64,000 bases of DNA, from the IMG/VR virus record IMGVR_UViG_3300021512_000005, positions 1 to 64,000 of that record; one strand, 5' to 3'. The notes beneath the pieces were generated by a model that did not search any database, was not told the origin of the DNA, and was given only the letters and a program-made list of their open reading frames with translations. Below, in pieces: positions 43,981 through 50,683 of this stretch. The DNA is from a virus. Each line of letters begins with the position of its first letter. Position 1 is the first letter of the stretch. The position numbers and the translations under genes are program-made.

Positions 43981-44364
43981 CTATACATAAGACATATCAC
44001 AAGTTTCATTACAAGAAACCTGGGTTTGTGCAAACTGTTCAGCGACTTCATTAATTGATTTAATTGTCTCTATAGCCTTTCCGGCCACTTTTGCCGCTTC
44101 CAGGAAATAAACACGTCCTGGAAGTTCATGAATAGTCCCAAAACTATCTTGTTTATGAGTTGCATTATACAACTCAGTCATTAATTGACCCATCGACATC
44201 ATTGATTGACCAAGATTAATTGATTCAATCACAATTCGTGCTTGTTCACGAACTATTTCTGAATATTGATCTCTATGTGACATTACATAACGATAATCTC
44301 GCACATTATCATCTGTAATTTCAAATTCATTTTTTAGTTCATCATATATATCATTTAGATCCAT
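43981..44364 (-). CDS. helical hypothetical protein
   Basis: 127 residues from MDLNDIYDELKNEFEI at 44364; all-helical (REQARIVIESINLGQSMMSM), with two late Cys (VSCNETCDMS). The first 16 residues recur nearly unchanged in the chimeric small protein at 45494. First gene after the promoter at 44408. Function unknown. Confidence 0.6.
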   Translation of the reverse strand: MDLNDIYDELKNEFEITDDNVRDYRYVMSHRDQYSEIVREQARIVIESINLGQSMMSMGQLMTELYNATHKQDSFGTIHELPGRVYFLEAAKVAGKAIETIKSINEVAEQFAQTQVSCNETCDMSYV

Positions 44365-44407
44365 TTTAATCACCTTTGATTTTTACAATATAACATTGAA
44401 CTTAATA

Positions 44408-44443
44408 CCTTATAAAGCTTTCTCTTTTCAACTTTTAAAGTTT
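44408..44443 (-). promoter_or_regulatory. BRE/TATA promoter plus palindrome
   Basis: TATA box at 44408-44416 (TTTATAAGG on the minus strand), flanked upstream by AACTTTTAAAGTTT at 44430-44443. The expected transcript start is about 20 nt before the ATG of the 43981 gene. Confidence 0.75.
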
Positions 44444-44453
44444 TAATATCCAA

Positions 44454-44552
44454 TTATCTTATTATTATTCCAATAATTATACCCATAGTAAATGTAACAA
44501 ATTCCATTAATACTATTGGTATAATTATATCATTTATATCACTTGTATCCAT
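44454..44552 (-). CDS. small single-span membrane protein
   Basis: 32 residues (MDTSDINDIIIPIVLMEFV, then TFTMGIIIGIIIR), one transmembrane helix. Closely related in its hydrophobic half to the proteins at 45494 and 45610. GGTGATTAAA precedes the ATG. Confidence 0.5.
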   Translation of the reverse strand: MDTSDINDIIIPIVLMEFVTFTMGIIIGIIIR

Positions 44553-44553
44553 T

Positions 44554-44733
44554 TTAATCACCTTTAATTACTTCACCTTTTAATAATTCAACTTTTATTA
44601 ATGTCTGAATCCTATTTCTAATATCAGTCCATTCCTCATCTGGATTATAGGCACTTATTACATCTGCAAGCTGTGATATAGCAGTATAAGCCGGATCACG
44701 TTGAATAATTTTATTCATTTCTTTTAAATTCAT
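44554..44733 (-). CDS. small hypothetical protein
   Basis: 59 residues from MNLKEMNKII, with GGAG nine nt upstream. Helical with an amphipathic region; its final codons hold the GGTGAT site of the following membrane-protein gene. Confidence 0.5.
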   Translation of the reverse strand: MNLKEMNKIIQRDPAYTAISQLADVISAYNPDEEWTDIRNRIQTLIKVELLKGEVIKGD

Positions 44734-44734
44734 T

Positions 44735-44962
44735 TTAATCATCTCCGGAATGGATTAAAAGGTGGCAAGTTGTGCAAACTTCCACAATTGCCTCCTTATC
44801 ATACCTTTCACTATTATAATACAAATGATGTATTTCAGTCTTTTGCCCATATATACCGCCGCAGATTTCACAAACATGTGTTTTATGATAATGTTTGCGA
44901 TCTCTGCGTCTTATTTTCTCTTTCAATCGTCTCATTGGACTTTGGCTGTGATTTCTGGTCAT
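44735..44962 (-). CDS. HNH endonuclease-like protein
   Basis: 75 residues with a complete small HNH: THVCEICGG (Cys-x2-Cys), KTEIHHLYYNSERYD (His-His), and VEVCTTCHLLIH (Cys-x2-Cys-His). The N-terminus is highly basic (RRLKEKIRRRDRKHYH). It could be a nicking or homing-type nuclease or a takeover nuclease. Driven by the promoter at 45011. Its first 11 codons are duplicated at 45050-45084. Confidence 0.7.
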   Translation of the reverse strand: MTRNHSQSPMRRLKEKIRRRDRKHYHKTHVCEICGGIYGQKTEIHHLYYNSERYDKEAIVEVCTTCHLLIHSGDD

Positions 44963-45010
44963 ATTGTTTAACTCCTTTTTAAGTTGTACAATATAACATT
45001 GATCTTAATA

Positions 45011-45046
45011 CCTTATAAATCTTTCCTTCTTAAACTTTTAAAGTTT
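45011..45046 (-). promoter_or_regulatory. BRE/TATA promoter plus palindrome
   Basis: TATA at 45011-45019 and perfect AAACTTTTAAAGTTT palindrome at 45032-45046, about 50-70 nt before the HNH start codon. Confidence 0.75.
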
Positions 45047-45084
45047 TAATCGTCTTATTGGACTTTGGCTATGATTTTTGGTCA
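45041..45084 (-). pseudogene. duplicated 5' fragment of the HNH gene
   Basis: A 15-codon frame whose first 12 codons copy the HNH gene start with three or four changes (MTKNHSQSPIRR), then runs into the palindrome and stops at TTAAAACTTTAA. It shows a copying event of a promoter with adjacent coding sequence. Confidence 0.6.
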
Positions 45085-45091
45085 TTTTTAT

Positions 45092-45268
45092 TTATCTTAT
45101 TAATATTATAGCGAATAATAATAATATGGCACCAATAATCATTGATATCCAAATAGGGAATAAAACCCATATCCACGACCAATTAATATATCCTGTCAAT
45201 TTTAATCCAATAAATAATATTGTCAATAGTCCAGTAAATCCGATTCCATCATTGTTTGTTTGGGTCAT
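45092..45268 (-). CDS. two-span small membrane protein
   Basis: 58 residues from MTQTNNDGIG at 45268, with two hydrophobic spans (GLLTILFIGLKLTGY; WVLFPIWISMIIGAILLLFA). AAGGAGTTGAATAAG upstream. A superinfection or membrane role is possible but unproven. Confidence 0.5.
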   Translation of the reverse strand: MTQTNNDGIGFTGLLTILFIGLKLTGYINWSWIWVLFPIWISMIIGAILLLFAIILIR

Positions 45269-45316
45269 CTTATTCAACTCCTTTTTAAATTATACAATAT
45301 AACATTGATCTTAATA

Positions 45317-45352
45317 CCTTATAAAGCTTTTCTTCTTAAACTTTTAAATTTC
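45317..45352 (-). promoter_or_regulatory. BRE/TATA promoter plus degenerate palindrome
   Basis: TATA at 45317-45325; the palindrome at 45338-45352 is AAACTTTTAAATTTC on the plus strand, with one arm degenerate. It overlaps the stop of the gene at 45344. Confidence 0.7.
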
Positions 45353-45490
45353 AATCACACCATCCGCCACCATTCCTGGCTCTCTCATTCCAAATAATTG
45401 ACATAAAACACATGAAAGAGTCGGATATTTTTCAATATCCCATTTATCTGGATAATTTATTTTTTTAGCAATATATTTTTCTGATTTCAT
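45344..45490 (-). CDS. small EKYIAK-family protein
   Basis: 48 residues: MKSEKYIAKKINYPDKWDIE followed by KYPTLSCVLCQLFG. Paralogue of the protein at 54988 (EKYIAKTIGYPIDWN, then KYSSLALALWKLY) in the opposite replication-side operon. Family unknown. Confidence 0.55.
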   Translation of the reverse strand: MKSEKYIAKKINYPDKWDIEKYPTLSCVLCQLFGMREPGMVADGVIEI

Positions 45491-45493
45491 AAC

Positions 45494-45604
45494 TTATACC
45501 ATCATACCAATAATTATACCAATAAAAAATGATATTGACACTATTAATATGTCTATAATATCAAATTCATTTTTTAATTCATCATATATAGCATTTAGAT
45601 CCAT
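45494..45604 (-). CDS. chimeric small membrane protein
   Basis: 36 residues. The first 15 (MDLNAIYDELKNEFD) copy the start of the 43981 protein; the rest (IDILIVSISFFIGIIIGMMV) copies the membrane half of the neighbour at 45610. It appears to be a recombination product. Confidence 0.5.
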   Translation of the reverse strand: MDLNAIYDELKNEFDIIDILIVSISFFIGIIIGMMV

Positions 45605-45609
45605 TTTAA

Positions 45610-45756
45610 TCATACCATCATACCAATAATTATACCAATAGAAAATGAAATTAATTCCATTAATATTATTGGTACAATTATATCTCTTTGACTTTTATTA
45701 TAACCAGCACTAAAACCTTCACTATAACCAATTATTTCTGCAATTTCTGAATTCAT
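45610..45756 (-). CDS. small single-span membrane protein
   Basis: 48 residues: a polar start (MNSEIAEIIGYSEGFSAGYN) and a C-terminal transmembrane helix (LISFSIGIIIGMMV). Member of the same three-protein family as 44454 and 45494. Confidence 0.5.
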   Translation of the reverse strand: MNSEIAEIIGYSEGFSAGYNKSQRDIIVPIILMELISFSIGIIIGMMV

Positions 45757-45758
45757 TT

Positions 45759-45965
45759 TTAATCAATCTCCTTATAAATATTTTCAATTATTTCAGGAAT
45801 ATTTTTTAAATAATTTGAAATTTCTTCCAATTTATTTAAATCAATATCATTTTCTTTTGATTCTTGTCTCATATATCTAATTTCTTGCATTATATAATAT
45901 AATTCAATTTCATCATTTAATATATTTTTACGGAATTCTATTAATCTATTTTTTATATTTTTCAT
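45759..45965 (-). CDS. small coiled-coil protein
   Basis: 68 residues, helical and charged (MKNIKNRLIEFRKNILND and onward). Tightly spaced with the genes on both sides. Confidence 0.5.
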   Translation of the reverse strand: MKNIKNRLIEFRKNILNDEIELYYIMQEIRYMRQESKENDIDLNKLEEISNYLKNIPEIIENIYKEID

Positions 45966-45968
45966 TTA

Positions 45969-46397
45969 TCAAATCCTCCTTATTTTATCAAATATATTTT
46001 GTTTTGCCCAATCTTTTGGACAACCGTCACTTACCCATGTCCAAAAAATTAATTTTTTATTTATTTCTTGTATTATATTAATTGAACAAATTTCATTCAT
46101 AATATTATCATATTTTATATTAACCTTATTAATTATAAATCGATTAAATTGTTCTGGTTCAACAAAAACATCAGTAATAAATTTATTATTAAATAATTCA
46201 CTATAAATAGCATTATCTTTATCAATTGATATTATTATATTTTTTTGTTTAATTCCTGGAATTTTACGATTAATTATAAAATTTTTTGTAATATTGTATT
46301 CAAATTTAATTTGTTCAATTTCTTTATTAGTTAATATTTTATCTTTTACATTTACTACATATCCAATATGTGATTTAAAATTAATTTTATAATCCAT
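45969..46397 (-). CDS. hypothetical protein
   Basis: 142 residues, Ile/Asn/Lys-rich alpha/beta protein with the segment FWTWVSDGCPKDWAKQN near the C-terminus. AGAGGTATATAAAT precedes the ATG. Not recognised. Confidence 0.55.
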   Translation of the reverse strand: MDYKINFKSHIGYVVNVKDKILTNKEIEQIKFEYNITKNFIINRKIPGIKQKNIIISIDKDNAIYSELFNNKFITDVFVEPEQFNRFIINKVNIKYDNIMNEICSINIIQEINKKLIFWTWVSDGCPKDWAKQNIFDKIRRI

Positions 46398-46409
46398 ATT
46401 TATATACCT

Positions 46410-46601
46410 CTATCTTTTCATTATTATACGTTTTCCTTTTCCTTTTCCCGATAGTTGAACTAACGGTGGAATATATTCAATATCTTTTTCTCTTTTCATT
46501 GTTGGAATTTTATCTAAATCTGGTTTTTCAAGATCAAGATAAAATATAATATCATCTTTTAATTCTTTTAATTCATATTTTATTTTATTTATTATTTTCA
46601 T
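46410..46601 (-). CDS. small basic hypothetical protein
   Basis: 63 residues; starts MKIINKIKYELKELKDD and ends in a Gly/Lys/Arg-rich tail (LSGKGKGKRIIMKR). Uses the standard leader GGAGATGAATCAACAATG, overlapping the end of the gene at 46598. Confidence 0.5.
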   Translation of the reverse strand: MKIINKIKYELKELKDDIIFYLDLEKPDLDKIPTMKREKDIEYIPPLVQLSGKGKGKRIIMKR

Positions 46602-46768
46602 TGTTGATTCATCTCCTTTTTCAAAAAATCATAATTTTTTAATGCTTTAAATAATCGTGGTCGAATATATTTAACTTTAATTTCTTCAGCATCTTTTAAT
46701 TCATTTAAATAATAAATTATAAGTTTTTTAAGATATTTTATTCTTTTTTCACAATTATTGTTTGTCAT
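46598..46768 (-). CDS. small basic hypothetical protein
   Basis: 56 residues from MTNNNCEKRIKYLKK at 46768; the ATG-ACA-AAC-AAT opening is shared with genes at 42229, 48575 and 48262. Helical and basic. Confidence 0.5.
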   Translation of the reverse strand: MTNNNCEKRIKYLKKLIIYYLNELKDAEEIKVKYIRPRLFKALKNYDFLKKEMNQQ

Positions 46769-46782
46769 TGTTGATTCATTTC

Positions 46783-46932
46783 CTATTTTTCTAAAACCCA
46801 TTTTAAAATACTTTGTTCATTCATTAACCGTTTTATTATATTACGATTAAATTGTGAATTATTGGCTAATCTTCTATCTATTTCTTGATTTATTTCTTTA
46901 ATTCTATTTTCAATTTCATATTTATTTTTCAT
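46783..46932 (-). CDS. small helical protein
   Basis: 49 residues (MKNKYEIENRIKEINQEID and onward) with the standard leader (GGAGATGAATCAAAAATG). Overlaps the next gene's leader. Confidence 0.5.
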   Translation of the reverse strand: MKNKYEIENRIKEINQEIDRRLANNSQFNRNIIKRLMNEQSILKWVLEK

Positions 46933-46990
46933 TTTTGATTCATCTCCTTATTATAATATAAAAATAGGAAAATTAATATATTTCCCTATT

Positions 46991-47143
46991 TTATACATTA
47001 TGCATATATTCATCTTCAAAGTCTATAGTCTGCCTTATACTCCAATCTGCGTAATCTAACTCTTTGTCTGCAGATATAGTGGCTTTTAATCCATCATCTG
47101 GTTCATATTCAGGTTCTGTATACAATTGTTTATCATTTGTCAT
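46991..47143 (-). CDS. small acidic protein
   Basis: 50 residues (MTNDKQLYTEPEYEPDDG and onward), strongly acidic (about 14 Asp/Glu), a composition seen in nucleic-acid mimics and anti-restriction or takeover proteins. GGAGATGAACAAC precedes the ATG; it is the first gene after the promoter at 47187. Confidence 0.5.
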   Translation of the reverse strand: MTNDKQLYTEPEYEPDDGLKATISADKELDYADWSIRQTIDFEDEYMHNV

Positions 47144-47186
47144 GTTGTTCATCTCCTTATTAGATAATATTATATTAAACTTAATA

Positions 47187-47222
47187 CCTTATAAAGCTTT
47201 CCTTCTTAAACTTTTAAAGTTA
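47187..47222 (-). promoter_or_regulatory. BRE/TATA promoter plus palindrome
   Basis: TATA at 47187-47195; palindrome at 47208-47222 with the last base changed. Its upstream arm overlaps the stop region of the gene at 47220. Confidence 0.75.
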
Positions 47223-47630
47223 CAAGATTCTAATAATTCTACCTTCTTTCCTTATATTGCCTTTATATCCTATTTCAGGTATAGAATATCCATGTAATAA
47301 TTTTAATAAAATTAATGCTGTTGAAAAATTTAAATACCATCTATTATAAATATATGGAAAATTTATAGATAATTTATCAAATACCCAAAAAGGAATATAA
47401 GATAAATTAATAATTTGATTATTATTTGTTATTACTCTATAACAACCTTCTACAGCATTAATTGGACATTTTTTATATTCTTGAATATTATAAATATCTA
47501 AATTATTAATATTTATAAGATTCTTTAATTTCCATTTATTAAAATAATTATCAGTTCCATATAAATCTTCCCAAAAATTCAATGGTTTTACCATTGCCAT
47601 ATCTGGATAAAAATATAAATCTTGTGTCAT
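47220..47630 (-). CDS. hypothetical protein
   Basis: 136 residues, aromatic-rich (MTQDLYFYPDMAMVKPLNFW and onward) with two Cys and a C-terminal basic tail (KGNIRKEGRIIRIL). No family recognised. Confidence 0.55.
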   Translation of the reverse strand: MTQDLYFYPDMAMVKPLNFWEDLYGTDNYFNKWKLKNLININNLDIYNIQEYKKCPINAVEGCYRVITNNNQIINLSYIPFWVFDKLSINFPYIYNRWYLNFSTALILLKLLHGYSIPEIGYKGNIRKEGRIIRIL

Positions 47631-47631
47631 T

Positions 47632-47886
47632 TTATTTATTCTCTTTTTTATATAATTCTTTCATTTCTTGAATCATTTTTTCCTTATTATAAAAAGGACA
47701 TTTCCCTGTTTCGAACCATTCACACCCATCGGGGTAATCACAAGTATTAGCACCCTCAATGTCCCATCCATGCATCCTGGCACAATCCTCGTGATTATAT
47801 CGACCAGGATATCCACAATCATTTCTATTTGGACTATTATATCCAAATATGCCTCTTAATACAGTATCACAACTATTATTTGCCAT
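47632..47886 (-). CDS. Cys-rich small protein
   Basis: 84 residues with seven Cys (CGYPGRYNHEDCARMHGW; NTCDYPDGCEWFETGKCPFY). The spacing suggests one or two zinc sites or an iron-sulphur site. GC-richer than neighbours. Standard leader present. Confidence 0.55.
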   Translation of the reverse strand: MANNSCDTVLRGIFGYNSPNRNDCGYPGRYNHEDCARMHGWDIEGANTCDYPDGCEWFETGKCPFYNKEKMIQEMKELYKKENK

Positions 47887-47933
47887 TTTTGATTCATCTC
47901 CTTGTTATATAATTATTATAAATAATAGAAGAG

Positions 47934-48248
47934 TTAATATACTCTCCCATCCACATATACATAACCAGTACATGTCATAAAGACTTTATGTACACCATTT
48001 TTTAAGCGAATTGATCCACACTCATAATCGTGGTCTTCATCCATGCGTGCTGCATTTCTGCATATATCATCCCATGATGCACTCCATGTAATATCATACG
48101 CATCTACAGCATCCATACAACCAAATACTGCTCCTTTTCCTGTAATGTAGATAGGCTTCCCAGATGGTACTTCTACATCATACGCGTTTGGAATAGCTGA
48201 TTCTGAATATCTGTTCTTTATATCTGTTTTATATTTGTTGTTTATCAT
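47934..48248 (-). CDS. hypothetical protein
   Basis: 104 residues from MINNKYKTDIKNRYSESAI at 48248, chosen because GGAG lies nine nt upstream. Contains GKPIYITGKGAVFGCMDAVD, and a beta-rich C-terminus. GC-richer than neighbours, suggesting separate origin. Unknown. Confidence 0.5.
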   Translation of the reverse strand: MINNKYKTDIKNRYSESAIPNAYDVEVPSGKPIYITGKGAVFGCMDAVDAYDITWSASWDDICRNAARMDEDHDYECGSIRLKNGVHKVFMTCTGYVYVDGRVY

Positions 48249-48261
48249 TATGTTCATCTCC

Positions 48262-48486
48262 TTATACATTTCGCATCCAATTAAGGATTGTAAAATATAT
48301 CCCGTGTTTTCTGTTGATATGTTTTAAGAATGCTGGAAAACTCTTATAAGATGCTCCATTACAGTTAATATCTGTGCAAACCCATCTGCAATGTCTATCA
48401 GTTGATTCTGATGCTGGATAATAGTCATACGATATCCCTATCTTATCCAGTATCTCTTTTCGGAATTCTGTTGTTGTATTTGTCAT
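48262..48486 (-). CDS. C2H2-like zinc-finger protein
   Basis: 74 residues: HCRWVCTDINCNGASYKSF and FLKHINRKHGIYF give Cys-x4-Cys...His-x4-His, a single finger. Possibly a transcription or takeover factor. Standard leader; first gene after the promoter at 48532. Confidence 0.55.
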   Translation of the reverse strand: MTNTTTEFRKEILDKIGISYDYYPASESTDRHCRWVCTDINCNGASYKSFPAFLKHINRKHGIYFTILNWMRNV

Positions 48487-48531
48487 TGTTGATTCATCTC
48501 CTTATCGGATAATATTATATTGAACTTAATA

Positions 48532-48567
48532 CCTTATAAAGGTTTCCTTCTTAAACTTTTAAAGTTT
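48532..48567 (-). promoter_or_regulatory. BRE/TATA promoter plus perfect palindrome
   Basis: TATA at 48532-48540; AAACTTTTAAAGTTT at 48553-48567. Confidence 0.75.
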
Positions 48568-48574
48568 TAAGATT

Positions 48575-48725
48575 CTAATCATATTGCATTAAATGATTAT
48601 AGAGATTGCGGACGGCTTTATCAAGATATTCAGTATTTTTACCTTCTTTTTCAAGTTGTGTTTCAAGATTTTTTTAGTCTAAAAACACAATCTTCAACTA
48701 CTTCCATTACATTATTGTTTGTCAT
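48575..48725 (-). pseudogene. frameshifted small gene at an A7 run
   Basis: The frame from ATG 48725 (MTNNNVMEVVEDCVFRLKK) stops at TGA just after seven A residues. Removing one A gives a clean continuation (NLETQLEKEGKNTEYLDKAV, then RNLYNHLMQYD) to TAG at 48575, a sensible 49-residue protein. Either a broken gene, a homopolymer sequence error, or a slippage site. Promoter and leader are intact. Confidence 0.6.
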
Positions 48726-48770
48726 TTTTGATTCATCTCCTTATCGGATAATTATTAATTGAACTTAATA

Positions 48771-48806
48771 CCTTATAAAGCTTTCCTTTTTAAATTTTTA
48801 AAGTTT
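48771..48806 (-). promoter_or_regulatory. BRE/TATA promoter plus palindrome
   Basis: TATA at 48771-48779; palindrome variant AAATTTTTAAAGTTT at 48792-48806. Drives the frameshifted gene. Confidence 0.75.
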
Positions 48807-48818
48807 CAATCACATCAA

Positions 48819-49040
48819 TCAAACAATAATTAATATTTTAAAAATAATAATTAACAAAAATACAATAAACAATGTAATATTACATATATTTAAACAATTT
48901 AATGCCCATTTATTCCAAATTTTTGATTCAATAAAAATTTCTTTAATTGAAAGATTTATAATTAAAAAAATTGCTATAAACATTCCATAATATAAAATTT
49001 CATTAATTGAAATAAATTGAATGTTTATTATAGTTAACAT
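48819..49040 (-). CDS. two-span small membrane protein
   Basis: 73 residues with hydrophobic spans near residues 13-32 (ILYYGMFIAIFLIINLSI) and 48-72 (LNICNITLFIVFLLIIIF). It is translationally coupled to the surface protein gene upstream (7-nt overlap), so the two may work together at the membrane. Confidence 0.55.
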   Translation of the reverse strand: MLTIINIQFISINEILYYGMFIAIFLIINLSIKEIFIESKIWNKWALNCLNICNITLFIVFLLIIIFKILIIV

Positions 49041-49375
49041 TTATTAAACCTCAATAATATAATTAATCCCAAACAAAATAATATAAATGATGATGCCTCA
49101 GGAACCGGTTCAACGGGTTCAATTGGTCTATTTCTTCTATTACCTTTAACTTTTGTATTATTATGATCTATTTTATCCTGAACTATTGTACTATTATCCT
49201 GGACTATTGTACTATTATCCTGGACTATTGTACTATTATCCTGGACCATTGTACCATTATCCTGAATCATTGTACCATTATCTTGGATCATTGTACCATT
49301 ATCCTGAATTATAAATATAATACACATTATTATTATTAAATTTATAATCATTAAACTAATTTTAATTATATTCAT
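49034..49375 (-). CDS. PEP-CTERM-like surface protein with sequon repeats
   Basis: 113 residues from MNIIKISLMIINLIIIMCII at 49375, an N-terminal signal or membrane segment. Then come six to seven 7-residue repeats (IQDNGTM or VQDNSTI), each with an N-glycosylation sequon (N-G-T or N-S-T), a basic linker (KGNRRNRPIEPVEP) and a C-terminal VPEASSFILFCLGLIILLR, i.e. PxEx motif, hydrophobic helix, Arg. This tripartite tail is what exosortase/archaeosortase substrates have. Likely placed on the host surface, heavily glycosylated. Confidence 0.65.
   Translation of the reverse strand: MNIIKISLMIINLIIIMCIIFIIQDNGTMIQDNGTMIQDNGTMVQDNSTIVQDNSTIVQDNSTIVQDKIDHNNTKVKGNRRNRPIEPVEPVPEASSFILFCLGLIILLRFNKC
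49198..49310 (-). repeat. 21-bp tandem repeat inside the surface protein gene
   Basis: About six units of 21 bp (plus strand core GGACCATTGTACCATTATCC) encode the heptapeptide repeats. The core GGACCATTGTACC matches 12 of 13 bases of the core GGACCAATGTACC of the iterons at 50108. Confidence 0.75.
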
Positions 49376-49432
49376 ATTAAATTTAATTCTTCTAACTCTA
49401 TACCCATACAAAGTATATCATCCAAATCAGGT

Positions 49433-49615
49433 TTATCTAAATCCTTCAAATCCTCTTTCTTTCGCTTCTTTCACCCCATTCTCGTATGATTGGGAGCAAT
49501 CACAACCAAAGAATGGACATGACCGATCGTTTATTGTACAATTACCCAATTCGTCAGAATGGATACATTGAGTACGCATTCTATTTAATTCATCTTCTAA
49601 CGACATTATCATCAC
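49433..49615 (-). CDS. Cys-rich small protein
   Basis: 60 residues with five Cys (TQCIHSDELGNCTINDRSC, then PFFGCDCSQ). It resembles the proteins at 47632 and 49612 in Cys density. Likely metal-binding; role unknown. Confidence 0.55.
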   Translation of the reverse strand: MMIMSLEDELNRMRTQCIHSDELGNCTINDRSCPFFGCDCSQSYENGVKEAKERGFEGFR

Positions 49616-49755
49616 CTCTTATTCGCATAATACCGCTGCAATTTACAATTGTAACCTTGTAATTTACCGTTTGTAAGAATGCTAGAATTAATCCCACATT
49701 CCTGTTCATTACCATACGCTTCACAGCGCATACAGATCATAGTTTGTGTGTTCAT
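49612..49755 (-). CDS. Cys-rich small protein
   Basis: 47 residues (MNTQTMICMRCEAYGNEQEC and onward, then GYNCKLQRYY) with four Cys, a small zinc-binding candidate. Standard leader (GGAGATGAGTCAACAATG). Stop overlaps the start of the 49433 gene. Confidence 0.55.
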   Translation of the reverse strand: MNTQTMICMRCEAYGNEQECGINSSILTNGKLQGYNCKLQRYYANKR

Positions 49756-49762
49756 TGTTGAC

Positions 49763-50017
49763 TCATCTCCTTATTATATCATTTATATTATTATCTCCAA
49801 TTGTACATATATCTTTATAGTAATAGCCTCCTACTTTATACCATCTACCAGTAGACAATTTTATTTCAATTCTACAAGAAGTAGCACTAAATTTGTATCG
49901 TCTATTACCTTCTTTATTTACACAATTACCCCACCGATCAATATGAAAATCTTTTTCATCTACTAAAAATGTTTTCATTGCTTCTATAATTTTCTGGTTC
50001 TTTTTATTTGTTGCCAT
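49763..50017 (-). CDS. small hypothetical protein
   Basis: 84 residues (MATNKKNQKIIEAMKTFLVD and onward), basic with a beta-rich centre (RYKFSATSCRIEIKLSTGRW). Standard leader; first gene after the promoter at 50063. Unknown. Confidence 0.55.
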   Translation of the reverse strand: MATNKKNQKIIEAMKTFLVDEKDFHIDRWGNCVNKEGNRRYKFSATSCRIEIKLSTGRWYKVGGYYYKDICTIGDNNINDIIRR

Positions 50018-50062
50018 TGTTGATTCATCTCCTTATTGGATAATTATTAATTGAACTTAATA

Positions 50063-50098
50063 CCTTATAAAGCTTTCCTTCTTAAACTTTTAAAATTT
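50063..50098 (-). promoter_or_regulatory. BRE/TATA promoter plus palindrome
   Basis: TATA at 50063-50071; palindrome variant AAACTTTTAAAATTT at 50084-50098, directly bordering the iteron region. Confidence 0.75.
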
Positions 50099-50107
50099 AA
50101 AAATCTT

Positions 50108-50279
50108 GGACCAATGTACCCGGGATATAGGACCAATGTACCCGGGAAATAGGATCAATGTGCCCGGGATATAGGACCAATGTACCCGGGATATAGGACC
50201 AATGTACCCGGGATATAGGACCAATGTTCTGGACCAATACACCTAGAATATAGACCAATATACCTGGGTCTATCTTTTG
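50108..50279. repeat. 22-bp iterons, candidate replication origin
   Basis: Five direct head-to-tail 22-bp units with core GGACCAATGTACCCGGG (starts 50108, 50130, 50152, 50174, 50196), then three degenerate or truncated units to about 50279. CCCGGG and GTAC make each unit partly palindromic, and the block is the most GC-rich spot of the region. Adjacent AT-rich DNA and the primase-helicase gene support an origin. Confidence 0.75.
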
Positions 50280-50683
50280 CCTAATTAACTAAAATAAACT
50301 CTTTATTTCAAAATTGTAGACTTATAATTGGATAATTTTTAAACTACTTTATTTGGAAAAATATTGGATTTGATGGGATATTTGGCTCTTTGCTTAATTT
50401 TTTGGGTCTTTTTTAATTACTATTACTTATAATTTTCTGTTCAAATTTATACGAGTAAACGAGTAATCAAAAATGATAGCAAGAGGCAACTTTGTAAGAA
50501 ATTACTCGTTACTCGTTTCTTTTTCAGCTTCATCTTATTTCAACAATGATAAGTTTTAACATAAGAACCTATTTACTATATACATATAAACTTAATATTT
50601 ATATGAGTAATGAGTAAATGATAGCAGGAGGCAAGTTTTATTACTCGTATCCAAAAAAATTACTCGTATCGATATGAGTAATT
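50280..50683. other. non-coding AT-rich region with inverted repeats, origin candidate
   Basis: No plausible gene. An AT-rich tract (50290-50430) is followed by repeated ACGAGTAA/TTACTCGT motifs in both orientations (50453-50520, 50640-50690) and a direct repeat ATGATAGCAAGAGGCAA at 50473 and, with one change, 50616. These could be a DNA unwinding element and protein-binding sites, and may also carry the terminator of the 50684 gene. Confidence 0.55.

Noticed and set aside
49375-49440. Short frame with TTG start between Cys-rich and surface protein genes
   Set aside because: About 25 codons, only a TTG start, no convincing ribosome site; the surface protein is better started at 49375.
50108-50279. 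CRISPR-like array
   Set aside because: Units are contiguous 22-bp direct repeats without unique spacers, and no cas genes are present.
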